DNA of 64,000 bases from a virus. The position numbers were made by a program, and so were the translations under genes. The DNA is taken from IMG/VR virus record IMGVR_UViG_3300028844_002501, positions 34,867 to 98,866 of that record. The stretch is one strand, 5' to 3'. Of this stretch, positions 54,130 to 61,136 are shown in pieces (positions within the stretch are counted from its first letter, which is position 1; each line of letters starts with the position of its first letter). The notes beneath the pieces were generated by a model. The model ran no database searches, was not told the DNA's origin, and worked only from the letters and a program-made list of their open reading frames with translations.

Positions 54130-54551
54130 TGATAAACTGGAAATGCAAACATACATGGAAACGAAGTAGAGTTAACACACTCTGGTGCTTATTAGGATGC
54201 TCAATTGGAGACTTTGGTACTATCTTTGTATTTCAAAATATAGAACATACTTGGGCAATATGGCAAGTTATGAGTCTTGCAATTCTAAATGGAATACTAA
54301 CTAGTATCGCATTAGAGACAGTTATTCTAAGTAGACAGATGATACTTAGTATTGCGTTTAAAACTGCAATAGGTATGAGTCTTATATCAATGATTGCAAT
54401 GGAACTAGCAATGAACTTAACTGATGTGTTACTTACTGGTGGTGCTATGTTAACTTGGTGGGTAATCCCATTTATGTTATTAGCAGGATTTGTCACTCCA
54501 TTGCCTTATAACTACTGGCGATTAAAAGCATTAGGAAAAGCATGTCATTAA
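54129..54551 (+). CDS. DUF4396-like membrane protein
   Basis: A 140-aa membrane protein with about four helices (residues about 18-36, 43-62, 70-95, 103-122). LGCSIGDFGTIF, GILTSIALETV, AMELAMNL and PLPYNYWRLKALGKACH match the DUF4396 family of small bacterial membrane proteins. These are mostly cellular, so acquisition from a host is likely. Its start overlaps the previous stop by 1 nt. A role in the envelope of the infected cell can only be guessed. Confidence 0.75.
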   Translation: MINWKCKHTWKRSRVNTLWCLLGCSIGDFGTIFVFQNIEHTWAIWQVMSLAILNGILTSIALETVILSRQMILSIAFKTAIGMSLISMIAMELAMNLTDVLLTGGAMLTWWVIPFMLLAGFVTPLPYNYWRLKALGKACH

Positions 54552-54697
54552 GCAAAAAAACTATGGAACTATTACTTGTAAACTACAAGAACATACACAG
54601 TGCGATGTTAAAAGATTGTGCTGACAAACAAAAGTTTACTAAGTTAATTGCTAATTTAGAAAAAGATATAGAGGAGTTTGAAGATGCAAGTTTATAA
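54542..54697 (+). CDS. Small helical 51-aa protein
   Basis: A 51-aa protein overlapping the end of the DUF4396 gene by 10 nt and the next gene by 14 nt. The sequence (MSLSKKTMELLLVNYKNIHS, then KFTKLIANLEKDIEEFED) looks like two charged helices. Its 3' part contains the GAGGAG ribosome site of the next gene. Unknown family; support comes from tight packing and coding-like composition. Confidence 0.5.
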   Translation: MSLSKKTMELLLVNYKNIHSAMLKDCADKQKFTKLIANLEKDIEEFEDASL

Positions 54698-55082
54698 AGA
54701 AACAATCTGGCATTTCACTTGTCAATCTTGTAGTGGCTTTTGGTCAATTGCTGCCTCAGACAAATGGATTCCAAAAGAGTTGTACTGTACACATTGTGGT
54801 TCAAAGAGAACACATAGTCCAGAAAAGATTGAATGGGTAGATGACAATGATTATCAACCTACAGAAAATGATACTCCACAACAAAAATACTTTCAGTTTG
54901 AAGAAGAGTTTCTCAAAGATGAGTTTAATATCAATGGAGAACTTAAAAAAAGTACGATTACGCCAGACCCAGATATAATATATTCAGATGAATGGTGTTC
55001 TTGTGGACATAAAAAGATAAATTGTGACTGCAAAGCAGGGTGCAAATGTGAGTGTAATAAGAGATATTTAGAGGCATATTAA
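54684..55082 (+). CDS. Zinc-ribbon protein with Cys-rich metallothionein-like tail
   Basis: A 132-aa protein starting at 54684 with GAGGAG 7 nt upstream. The N-terminal domain (IWHFTCQSCSGFWSIAA, then ELYCTHCG) is a zinc ribbon of a type common in marine T4-like phages, with Cys pairs around residues 12-15 and 35-38. The last 30 residues hold eight more cysteines (WCSCG, then NCDCKAGCKCEC), a density like metallothioneins. The first half could be regulatory or nucleic-acid-binding; the tail suggests binding of several metal ions. Functions are inferred from motifs only. Confidence 0.72.
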   Translation: MQVYKETIWHFTCQSCSGFWSIAASDKWIPKELYCTHCGSKRTHSPEKIEWVDDNDYQPTENDTPQQKYFQFEEEFLKDEFNINGELKKSTITPDPDIIYSDEWCSCGHKKINCDCKAGCKCECNKRYLEAY

Positions 55083-55108
55083 CTTACGACTTAATTATTA
55101 ATAAAATA

Positions 55109-55117
55109 GATAAATAC
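55109..55117 (+). promoter_or_regulatory. Late promoter of gp19
   Basis: GATAAATAC with a 7-bp hairpin TAGTGTT/AACACTA beginning at the next base (55118-55144); ATG is at 55163. Confidence 0.78.
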
Positions 55118-55162
55118 TAGTGTTAAAACCATAATCGAACACTATTATAGGAGATAAAGAAA

Positions 55163-55759
55163 ATGGCAAGAACATTAAACAATTTTGGTGTACCTACTGA
55201 TTCAGGCAATGAAGCCGTTGGTACTGGTATATTACAACCAAAACTAAACTATAGATTCCGTGTAGTAGTTGCTGGTTTTGGTGGAACTGGAACAAGTTCA
55301 CAAGAATTTACAAGACAGGTTATGAACGTATCAAGACCTAAAGTATCACACGAGTCGATTCCATTAGATTCATACAACTCACGTATGTATGTTATGGGTA
55401 AGCACACTTGGGAACCAATCACAATTACATTGCGTGATGATATAGCAAACAATCTAACTAAACTAGTTGGTCGTCAAGTACAATCACAGTTAGACCATAA
55501 AAATCAAAGAGGACCTTCAGCAGGTACTAATTATAAGTTTTCAACATTGATTGAAATCTTAGATGGTAACTCTGGTGATGCGACTGAACAATGGCAGTTA
55601 GAAGGATGTTTCATCACAAACGCTGACTATTCACAGTCTGATTACGCAGTTTCAGACCCAGTAACTATCACTGTAACTCTACAGTATGATAATGCTGTTC
55701 TGAATGATGACATTATGCCTCCAATGGACTTTGTATCGGACTCTACAATCGCAGGTTAA
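55163..55759 (+). CDS. gp19: Tail tube protein gp19
   Basis: A 198-aa tube subunit. The gp19 features are LNYRFRVVVAGFG near residue 30, VSRPKVSHESIPLDSYNSRMYV near 65, WEPITITLRDD and a C-terminal SDPVTITVTLQYDNAV. Length is close to T4 gp19 (163 aa). TAGGAGATAAAG precedes ATG. It is the first gene of a unit that continues into a tube-related paralogue. Confidence 0.93.
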   Translation: MARTLNNFGVPTDSGNEAVGTGILQPKLNYRFRVVVAGFGGTGTSSQEFTRQVMNVSRPKVSHESIPLDSYNSRMYVMGKHTWEPITITLRDDIANNLTKLVGRQVQSQLDHKNQRGPSAGTNYKFSTLIEILDGNSGDATEQWQLEGCFITNADYSQSDYAVSDPVTITVTLQYDNAVLNDDIMPPMDFVSDSTIAG

Positions 55760-55779
55760 TTTAACCGGGAGTAGGCTCC

Positions 55780-57354
55780 ATGTCGTTTAAAAGAAAAAGT
55801 GCTAAAGATACGGCTAGACGAGTTCTAGCCGATAGTGCTAACGCAAAACATAGATTTGGCTTCGCAGGAGAGCATGGCTCTCCTATTACAACTGCCCCAA
55901 AACTCTCTGACTTATGGTTCATAGAGTATACACCGGTCGTTGATGGAAGTAAAGCGGACGCAACTCAGTTTTCTTCTCTGGCTAAATCAGTTTCTCCTAT
56001 CTCTATATCAACTGCTTCTATGCCTATTGACCAATATGGCAAAAGAATTTATGTCCCTACTCGTGTAGATTTTCCTGAATCAACTATCACAATGTATGAT
56101 ACAGTTGACGGTAAGATGTTTGATATGGCATCGTCTATATACAGTAAGTTTTTCAAAAACCAAGATGCTAACGTCAATGGCGCTAATGCAGAAGAGGTAC
56201 TAACAAGTAATAATATGCATGGTAGAAAAGTACCAGATATGAAACATGATTATTATCATCAGCATTTTGAAAAGATTACGGTATATCACTTTTTTGGTAA
56301 CCTTGATAGAGCGGGTCCACCAGATAATATTTCACAAAACGCAGGAAAAGGTTCGATTCAAAAAATCGAATTAATAAATCCATTAGTCACCAATATTTCT
56401 TTTTCTGGCAGTGATTATAGTGCTACTGAATTAAGAACTGTAGACTTGACTGTTCAGGCAGAAAACATAATAATAGGCAACGTAGCCGATAATATAGCAT
56501 TCCCGTCATGGATGACATTAGGAATGGATTATATGTTAGATGAACTAAGCCCACAACTTAAGAGAAGAGCGGGCAATCTTTATCCTGATAAATTTGCAGA
56601 AGGTCCAAGAGGTGAATACTCTAGGTTTAAGTCAGTTAGTAGAACAGACGGTAATGAAAATTATGAAGATTCTTTGGGCGAGCAAAGAGTTAATCAATAT
56701 GGTAATGATGACAGAACACAGGCTGAAGGTCTTACAGACCCAGCAAGAATAGAACAACAAGAGTATAACGATACGAATAGAAAACTCAACGAACTAATGA
56801 GATTGTATAATGCTCAAATTCAAAATCCTAATGAACAAGGAAATGAAGCATTATCGGCCGCATTAAAAAGTCAAATTGGAACAATTAATGCCGCAAGACA
56901 GAGTAGATTTATAAGAGGACAAGAGGCTGGTGGTAATCAATTTCAAACTGATTACGAAGCAACATATACTAATCCAGATATCCCGACATTTGGCGGAATA
57001 GGAGATAGTAATCCACCAACCAATAAATATCCAAGATATTCTACTGATTTGGGTGGAGCAATGGTAAGAGAGTTAGTTGGTGCATTCTTTGGAAATCGTT
57101 CATTTAACGCACAAAATATTAAAGGCACGTTGGTAAATAAGATTATTGGTAATGATGGTACATCACAAAGTAGAAAGATTTTAGGTCAAATACTCACTGA
57201 TGGTGCAGTTTCGTCTACAAGTGGTGCATACGAAACAACAACACCAGCAAATAATAATACAGAAACAGTTGAAACAGTTCCAGTATTCAAAACTGATTCT
57301 CCTCCTGGTAGTTACGGAGCAAGTAGGTTTATAACTAATAGGAGAACGAAGTAA
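55780..57354 (+). CDS. gp54: Tail tube initiator/baseplate protein, gp54-type, with long C-terminal extension
   Basis: A 524-aa protein whose first 250 residues repeat the layout of gp19: LWFIEYTPVV, then SISTASMPIDQYGKRIYV aligns with gp19 IPLDSYNSRMYV, FPESTITMYDT with WEPITITLRDD, and a later DLTVQAENIII strand with TITVTLQYDN. Tube-fold paralogues of this kind (gp54, gp48) connect baseplate and tube. The C-terminal 270 residues are polar, Asn/Gln-rich and not recognised. Assignment as gp54 is by fold and position beside gp19. Confidence 0.65.
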   Translation: MSFKRKSAKDTARRVLADSANAKHRFGFAGEHGSPITTAPKLSDLWFIEYTPVVDGSKADATQFSSLAKSVSPISISTASMPIDQYGKRIYVPTRVDFPESTITMYDTVDGKMFDMASSIYSKFFKNQDANVNGANAEEVLTSNNMHGRKVPDMKHDYYHQHFEKITVYHFFGNLDRAGPPDNISQNAGKGSIQKIELINPLVTNISFSGSDYSATELRTVDLTVQAENIIIGNVADNIAFPSWMTLGMDYMLDELSPQLKRRAGNLYPDKFAEGPRGEYSRFKSVSRTDGNENYEDSLGEQRVNQYGNDDRTQAEGLTDPARIEQQEYNDTNRKLNELMRLYNAQIQNPNEQGNEALSAALKSQIGTINAARQSRFIRGQEAGGNQFQTDYEATYTNPDIPTFGGIGDSNPPTNKYPRYSTDLGGAMVRELVGAFFGNRSFNAQNIKGTLVNKIIGNDGTSQSRKILGQILTDGAVSSTSGAYETTTPANNNTETVETVPVFKTDSPPGSYGASRFITNRRTK

Positions 57355-57617
57355 TGAAATTAGATATTTTAAGTGCTAAACTATTAAAAAAAGGTTTTAC
57401 TAAAGAGAAGGCAGAAGCATATGCGGTAGAACTTACTAACATAGCAAAGATTTATGGCGTAAATCCATATGACTTTGTTGATGAACTTTCAGAGGACTTC
57501 TCTTTCAATGACTTGGGTTCATTTGTTATGAATAATGCATTGCGATTTGGATATAAGACAGGTAAGATGACTCCTAGAACTCCTACACCTTATGTTGAAA
57601 GAGCAATCATTAAATAA
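57354..57617 (+). CDS. Unknown 87-aa protein
   Basis: An 87-aa protein joined by TAATG overlaps to both neighbours (start at the stop of the gp54-like gene, stop at the start of gp4). It begins MKLDILSAKLLKKGFTKEKAEAYA and is helical in the first half, with a basic proline-rich tail (KTGKMTPRTPTPYVER). Family unknown. Tight coupling suggests a role in head or tail completion. Confidence 0.68.
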   Translation: MKLDILSAKLLKKGFTKEKAEAYAVELTNIAKIYGVNPYDFVDELSEDFSFNDLGSFVMNNALRFGYKTGKMTPRTPTPYVERAIIK

Positions 57618-58090
57618 TGGCAAAATTCCACAAAGGCAAATACACAGTAATAAACGAAGAAAAGTACTCAGGAAGTGGGACACCAGTTTACAGGAGTAGT
57701 TGGGAGCAGACGTTTATGCAGTTCTGTGATAATAATCCAAACGTTATGGCATGGGCAAGTGAGCCTGTAAGAATATCATATCAACATCCTTTAACAGGTA
57801 AAATAACAGCATATGTTCCTGATTTTATTATTGTATATAGAGATTCTAAAGGAAGTAAAAATGCAGAGTTAATAGAAATTAAACCTGCTAATCAATCAAA
57901 TCCTAAATTTGCAAAAGGCAGGGCACAACAGGCACAAGTTGTAGTAAACTATGCTAAGTGGGAAGCCGCAACACAGTGGGCAAAAAAACGAGGTATGAAG
58001 TTTAGAGTTCTTAATGAGGGCGATATATACGCCAATACTAAGAAACCTAAAGCAGTTAAAAGACCTAAGAAGCCTATTAAACCAAGATAA
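57617..58090 (+). CDS. gp4: Head completion protein gp4
   Basis: A 157-aa protein of the T4 gp4 (gp50/gp4) head completion family. PVYRSSWEQTFMQFCDNNPNV, WASEPVRISYQHP, YVPDFII and AELIEIKPANQ are the core motifs. They form a TnsA/restriction-like nuclease fold with D-(x)n-E-x-K (PDF then EIK). It protects or seals DNA ends in the filled head in T4. It starts within TAATG at the end of the preceding gene and has a Lys/Pro-rich tail. Confidence 0.9.
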   Translation: MAKFHKGKYTVINEEKYSGSGTPVYRSSWEQTFMQFCDNNPNVMAWASEPVRISYQHPLTGKITAYVPDFIIVYRDSKGSKNAELIEIKPANQSNPKFAKGRAQQAQVVVNYAKWEAATQWAKKRGMKFRVLNEGDIYANTKKPKAVKRPKKPIKPR

Positions 58091-58229
58091 CACACCTTAG
58101 GACCGATATAAGTTACTTATATCTAAGGTGAGGATGCCATTATCCATTATTCATATCGCTACTATGTCTACAAAAAATGGCAACTTTATTTTTGATAAAT
58201 ACGTATATAATTAATTAAGAGTGTATATT
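58091..58229 (+). other. Intergenic region with a compound hairpin and late promoter
   Basis: No gene. Starting 3 nt after the gp4 stop, CACCTTAG/CTAAGGTG (58093-58100 with 58123-58130) encloses a second stem ATATAAG/CTTATAT (58106-58112 with 58116-58122) and a GACCG bulge. No T run follows, so it is not a standard terminator; mRNA 3'-end processing or protection is possible. Confidence 0.6.
58194..58202 (+). promoter_or_regulatory. Late promoter of gp16
   Basis: GATAAATAC; predicted start 58207, 23 nt before the ATG at 58230. Confidence 0.75.
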
Positions 58230-58754
58230 ATGACAAAGAAATTAGAAGAAACGTTTAATATCAATCCAGAAGAGGATGAGATATCTGAAACAGAAACAAC
58301 AGAAGAAGAAGTTCCTTCTATTGAAGAATCAAAAGAACTCACTGAACTTTTATATTCAGAGTTAAAAACTACTGAAAAGATTGATAGTGCGTTGCCACTA
58401 GTATCAGACCTTAATCAACACGATAAAGAGATGGATGATATTCATCAAAAGGCATTAGATGCGTTTAATGACTTAGTTCAATTAGGCATGAACGTAGAAG
58501 TACACGCTGGTGCAAAGTTGCTAGAAACAGCGAATCAGATGCTAAAAACGGCTATGGAAGCAAAAGATAGTAAAGTTGATAGAAAATTGAAGATGATTAA
58601 CCTACAATTGCAAAAAGCCAAGTTGGACCATAGCGTTAAGAAGTCATTACCAGAGGGTACGGAACTAGAAAGTGACGGAGCAATCACAATTGACAGAAAT
58701 GAGTTGCTAAAACGCATAGACAATGCCGAAAAAGAGATTAAAAATGATAAATAA
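58230..58754 (+). CDS. gp16: Terminase small subunit gp16
   Basis: A 174-aa small terminase that recognises DNA for packaging and stimulates gp17. The start at 58230 is preferred over GTG 58221 because AAGAG lies 8 nt before it. An acidic N-terminal 50 residues are followed by helices HAGAKLLETANQMLKTAMEA and KVDRKLKMINLQLQKAKLDH, the conserved core of gp16 in marine T4-like phages. The C-terminus (ITIDRNELLKRIDN) is typical too. Length is close to T4 gp16 (164 aa). Confidence 0.85.
   Translation: MTKKLEETFNINPEEDEISETETTEEEVPSIEESKELTELLYSELKTTEKIDSALPLVSDLNQHDKEMDDIHQKALDAFNDLVQLGMNVEVHAGAKLLETANQMLKTAMEAKDSKVDRKLKMINLQLQKAKLDHSVKKSLPEGTELESDGAITIDRNELLKRIDNAEKEIKNDK
58746..58754 (+). promoter_or_regulatory. 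Possible late promoter inside the gp16 3' end
   Basis: GATAAATAA overlaps the gp16 stop codon (58752-58754), 42 nt before the next ATG. It could be coincidental coding sequence. Confidence 0.4.
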
Positions 58755-58795
58755 GAATAGAACAATTATACTTTAAAACATATTTGGAAAGCGTT

Positions 58796-59365
58796 ATGAA
58801 AACATTTAAACAATATTTAACAGAGTCCACTAAAGAACATAAGTTTACACTAAGATTCTGTTGTGACTTAGATGAAGCAGGTGCAAACCGTATTGAGGCA
58901 TTCTTGTCAAAATATGACCTTAAGTCGATGTCAAAAACATCTACTACACCAATTACTAAGAATCCAATGTTTTTCAAAGACGTAGAGAACTCAAAAGTTT
59001 CAAAAGTCGATATCGCAACAGGATATCCATTATCAGCAGACATTTTAAGACAACAACTAAGTGATTTACTTGGTATGCATCTTACACACGTTGCTGTGCA
59101 TCCAGAAGGATGGGAACCTGAAGAAGAAGTAGTAGATGAAGATAAAGAGGCATTACTAGTATCAGATTATGATGAGACAGCAGATGATGGTAAAACTTAC
59201 GGTAAAACTTTTGTAGATAAATTTTTAAATGATTTAGAGAAAAAAGAACATGAGGTTGTAGAGAATGAAATGAGCGTAACGCCAAAATCTGACCCTGCAC
59301 CAGAGCAAATGGACAAAGAAGAAAAATCTACTCCATCTGTAATTTCAGGAGACGAAAATGACTAA
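58796..59365 (+). CDS. Unknown 189-aa virion-type protein
   Basis: A 189-aa protein starting at 58796 (MKTFKQYLTES), with TGGAAAG upstream. The MKTFKQYLTE opening is common in marine T4-like virion proteins. The first 110 residues look like a compact alpha/beta domain (LRFCCDLDEAGANRIEAFLSK, then LGMHLTHVAVHPEGW); the rest is acidic and low-complexity. It overlaps the next gene by 8 nt (ATGACTAA). No function can be assigned. Confidence 0.68.
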   Translation: MKTFKQYLTESTKEHKFTLRFCCDLDEAGANRIEAFLSKYDLKSMSKTSTTPITKNPMFFKDVENSKVSKVDIATGYPLSADILRQQLSDLLGMHLTHVAVHPEGWEPEEEVVDEDKEALLVSDYDETADDGKTYGKTFVDKFLNDLEKKEHEVVENEMSVTPKSDPAPEQMDKEEKSTPSVISGDEND

Positions 59366-60386
59366 GAAATATACATTAACAACATCAGAAGAAACTGTTA
59401 CAGAGAATCCAGAGGATATCATCAGATTGATGAAACTAGCAGGTCTTACAAATGCACAGCCAGTTGCTGAAGAAGAAGTAACTGAAGAAGTAGAAGCAGA
59501 AGTTTATGAGCCTACTGAAGCAAATGACGAACTAGACTTAGATGATTTTTCTAAAAAGTCTCCAGAAAGCATTTCAAAACAAAAGAAATCAATTCAACCA
59601 ACTCTTGGTGATAACCCATTAGAGTATTCATTAGATGAAAATGAAATCTATGAAGCGATGATGAAAGAATTCAACGAAATCGAAGAAGGCAAACTTCCTC
59701 CTGGATTACAAGCATATCAGGATAAGAAAAATGGCAAAAAATCTGACAAAGAAGAAACAGATGAGTCAATTGAAGAATCAAAGCCAGACTTTTTAGATTT
59801 AGATAAAGATGGCGACAAAGAAGAGTCAATGAAAAAAGCCGCTAAAGATAAAAAAGAAAAAGCCGATGAGTCAGTTGAAGAAGTTAACGAGGGAACTGAC
59901 GGTTGTGCTGATTGTGAATGGATAAAAGACGAAACAGACGGCGATATTGATACATGTGATGAATGTGCGGCAGAAAAGAATGAATCTGTTGTTACTGAAG
60001 ATGAATCAGTATGGAATCAATTCAAAGAACTACATGATAAAATGGATCCAGAATCTGAAGATAGAATCTTTTTTAGTCTAAAAAATCACCCAAAACATCG
60101 TTTTGAATTACATGGTGATATTGATGGGAAAGATACTAAATCAGGTAAAGTAAACGTAGGTGTATTTCTTGCCAGCAAAGAGGACGATGGTGACGATTTT
60201 CTTCAAAATATGTCTATCTCACAAGATGAGATTAAAGCAAATATTACCGGAGCGGGATGGGTAGGATCGGATCCTGCTAAAGGCGAACTAAAAGGAACGG
60301 CTGGAGATTATAAAGAGTTCGGTGATGTTATACCAGAGCCAAGAGATGAAGACCAAGACAGACTTAAAAAATTGGCAGGTATCTAA
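59358..60386 (+). CDS. Acidic virion-type protein with KLAGL motifs
   Basis: A 342-aa acidic protein. It carries DIIRLMKLAGL at residues 21-31 and ends DRLKKLAGI; gp22 ends IIQLKKLAGLK, so this is a shared short motif. PDFLDLDKDGDKEESMKKA near 145-165 is an EF-loop-like Asp-rich motif seen in many marine phage structural proteins. Two Cys pairs (GCADCEW, then TCDECAA) near 182-206 could bind zinc. The C-terminal third looks folded (DRIFFSLKNHPKHRFELH). A role in the prohead or head interior is inferred from the motif shared with the scaffold. Confidence 0.68.
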   Translation: MTKKYTLTTSEETVTENPEDIIRLMKLAGLTNAQPVAEEEVTEEVEAEVYEPTEANDELDLDDFSKKSPESISKQKKSIQPTLGDNPLEYSLDENEIYEAMMKEFNEIEEGKLPPGLQAYQDKKNGKKSDKEETDESIEESKPDFLDLDKDGDKEESMKKAAKDKKEKADESVEEVNEGTDGCADCEWIKDETDGDIDTCDECAAEKNESVVTEDESVWNQFKELHDKMDPESEDRIFFSLKNHPKHRFELHGDIDGKDTKSGKVNVGVFLASKEDDGDDFLQNMSISQDEIKANITGAGWVGSDPAKGELKGTAGDYKEFGDVIPEPRDEDQDRLKKLAGI

Positions 60387-60410
60387 TAATTAACTAATAA
60401 CAAAAGATTT

Positions 60411-60512
60411 ATGGAAACTAAATTAGTTTTATGGATAACTGCTTGTATGGCATTTATGCTCAGTTTTATGTACATGGCAGTAACTTTTATAGGTAGTTTT
60501 ATTCAATATTAA
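60411..60512 (+). CDS. 33-aa single-span membrane peptide
   Basis: A small frame, METKLVLWITACMAFMLSF..., with one hydrophobic segment spanning residues 5-30. It lies between the acidic protein gene and a terminator. There is no strong ribosome site (ACAAAAGATTT precedes ATG). Peptides of this size and type are frequent in phages. Family unknown. Confidence 0.45.
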   Translation: METKLVLWITACMAFMLSFMYMAVTFIGSFIQY

Positions 60513-60525
60513 ATTTTAAATAAAG

Positions 60526-60552
60526 AAAGTCTCCTTAGTGAGACTTTTTTTT
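60526..60552 (+). terminator. Intrinsic terminator of the gp16-region transcripts
   Basis: AAAGTCTC/GAGACTTT stem, CTTAGT loop, T8. It abuts the 3' CCA end of the convergent tRNA gene. Confidence 0.9.
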
Positions 60553-60628
60553 GGCCTGCCCGACAAGATTCGAACTTGTGACCTTTGGTTCCGCAAACCA
60601 ATGTTCTATCCAACTGAACTACGGGCAG
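60552..60628 (-). tRNA. tRNA-Arg (anticodon GCG), CCA encoded
   Basis: A 77-nt cloverleaf on the minus strand: 7-bp acceptor CTGCCCG/CGGGCAG, D-arm GTTC/GAAC with AGTTGGATA loop, anticodon arm TTGGT-TTGCGGA-ACCAA giving GCG, 5-nt variable loop AGGTC, T-arm ACAAG-TTCGAAT-CTTGT, discriminator G and encoded CCA. All stems are perfectly paired. It would read CGC and CGU. It is the only tRNA seen in the window. Confidence 0.93.
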
Positions 60629-60665
60629 TTGTTAATACTATACATTATTTTGGATTTTTGTCAAT

Positions 60666-60693
60666 AAAAAAACCCGACATAAAGCCGGGTTTT
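60666..60693 (-). terminator. Terminator between the 97-aa gene and tRNA-Arg
   Basis: AAAACCCG/CGGGTTTT 8-bp stem. On the minus strand it is followed by a T7 run, so it should end the transcript of the gene at 60718. It also has T4 on the plus strand. Confidence 0.85.
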
Positions 60694-60717
60694 CTAAATA
60701 TCAGAGTTGATTATCAA

Positions 60718-61011
60718 TTAATATGCATACGTTCCGTCATTGTTTCTAACAGTTGTTGATGCAGTATCAGTAATTGAACCGAAGTCTTGTGCATCAATTC
60801 TAGTACCAGTAACTAAACCCAGTGAAGTGTAACCACGAGTTCTTCCTGTTGAACCTAACGCCGCAGAACTATGTCCTGCACCTCTAGTTGGTAAATCATC
60901 ACCACTGTCTGTTATAACTCCAAAGTCATCCATCTCTCTTAAATCGATAGTACGTCTAACTTTGACCTTACGCATTCCAGCGATTGCTCTTAAACCTCTA
61001 TATCTTGCCAT
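60718..61011 (-). CDS. Small 97-aa fibre-tail-like protein
   Basis: Start at 61011 (MARYRGLRAIAGM) is chosen because GGGAGAAAT lies 6 nt before it and the upstream in-frame ATG at 61062 is at or before the predicted transcription start. The N-terminus is basic (RKVKVRRTIDLREM). The rest holds two FG-(V/S)-ITD repeats (DDFGVITDSGDD, then DFGSITDTAS), the same motif found at the end of the 610-aa fibre. It is a single-gene unit with late promoter and terminator, probably a virion protein. Confidence 0.65.
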   Translation of the reverse strand: MARYRGLRAIAGMRKVKVRRTIDLREMDDFGVITDSGDDLPTRGAGHSSAALGSTGRTRGYTSLGLVTGTRIDAQDFGSITDTASTTVRNNDGTYAY

Positions 61012-61064
61012 TTTTATTTCTCCCATGTGATTGATGTTGAAGTGGGAATCTCCAATCATCAATA

Positions 61065-61073
61065 GTATTTATC
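61065..61073 (-). promoter_or_regulatory. Late promoter of the 97-aa protein gene
   Basis: Minus-strand GATAAATAC; an ATTGATG/CATCAAT stem (61063-61057 with 61036-61030) begins 2 nt after the box. Confidence 0.75.
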
Positions 61074-61104
61074 GAATATCACAGATTATTAAGTTCTAAC
61101 CAAT

Positions 61105-61113
61105 GATAAATAC
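61105..61113 (+). promoter_or_regulatory. Late promoter of gp17
   Basis: GATAAATAC; predicted start 61118, 19 nt before ATG. It is divergent from the late promoter at 61065, 32 bp away. Confidence 0.78.
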
Positions 61114-61136
61114 TATTATAATTAAGTGAGTATTTA

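Noticed and set aside
60538-60759. A 73-aa plus-strand reading frame with KIRTCDLWF and YPTELR
   Set aside because: It is the antisense of the tRNA-Arg gene plus a terminator. This peptide is a well-known false prediction across tRNA genes.
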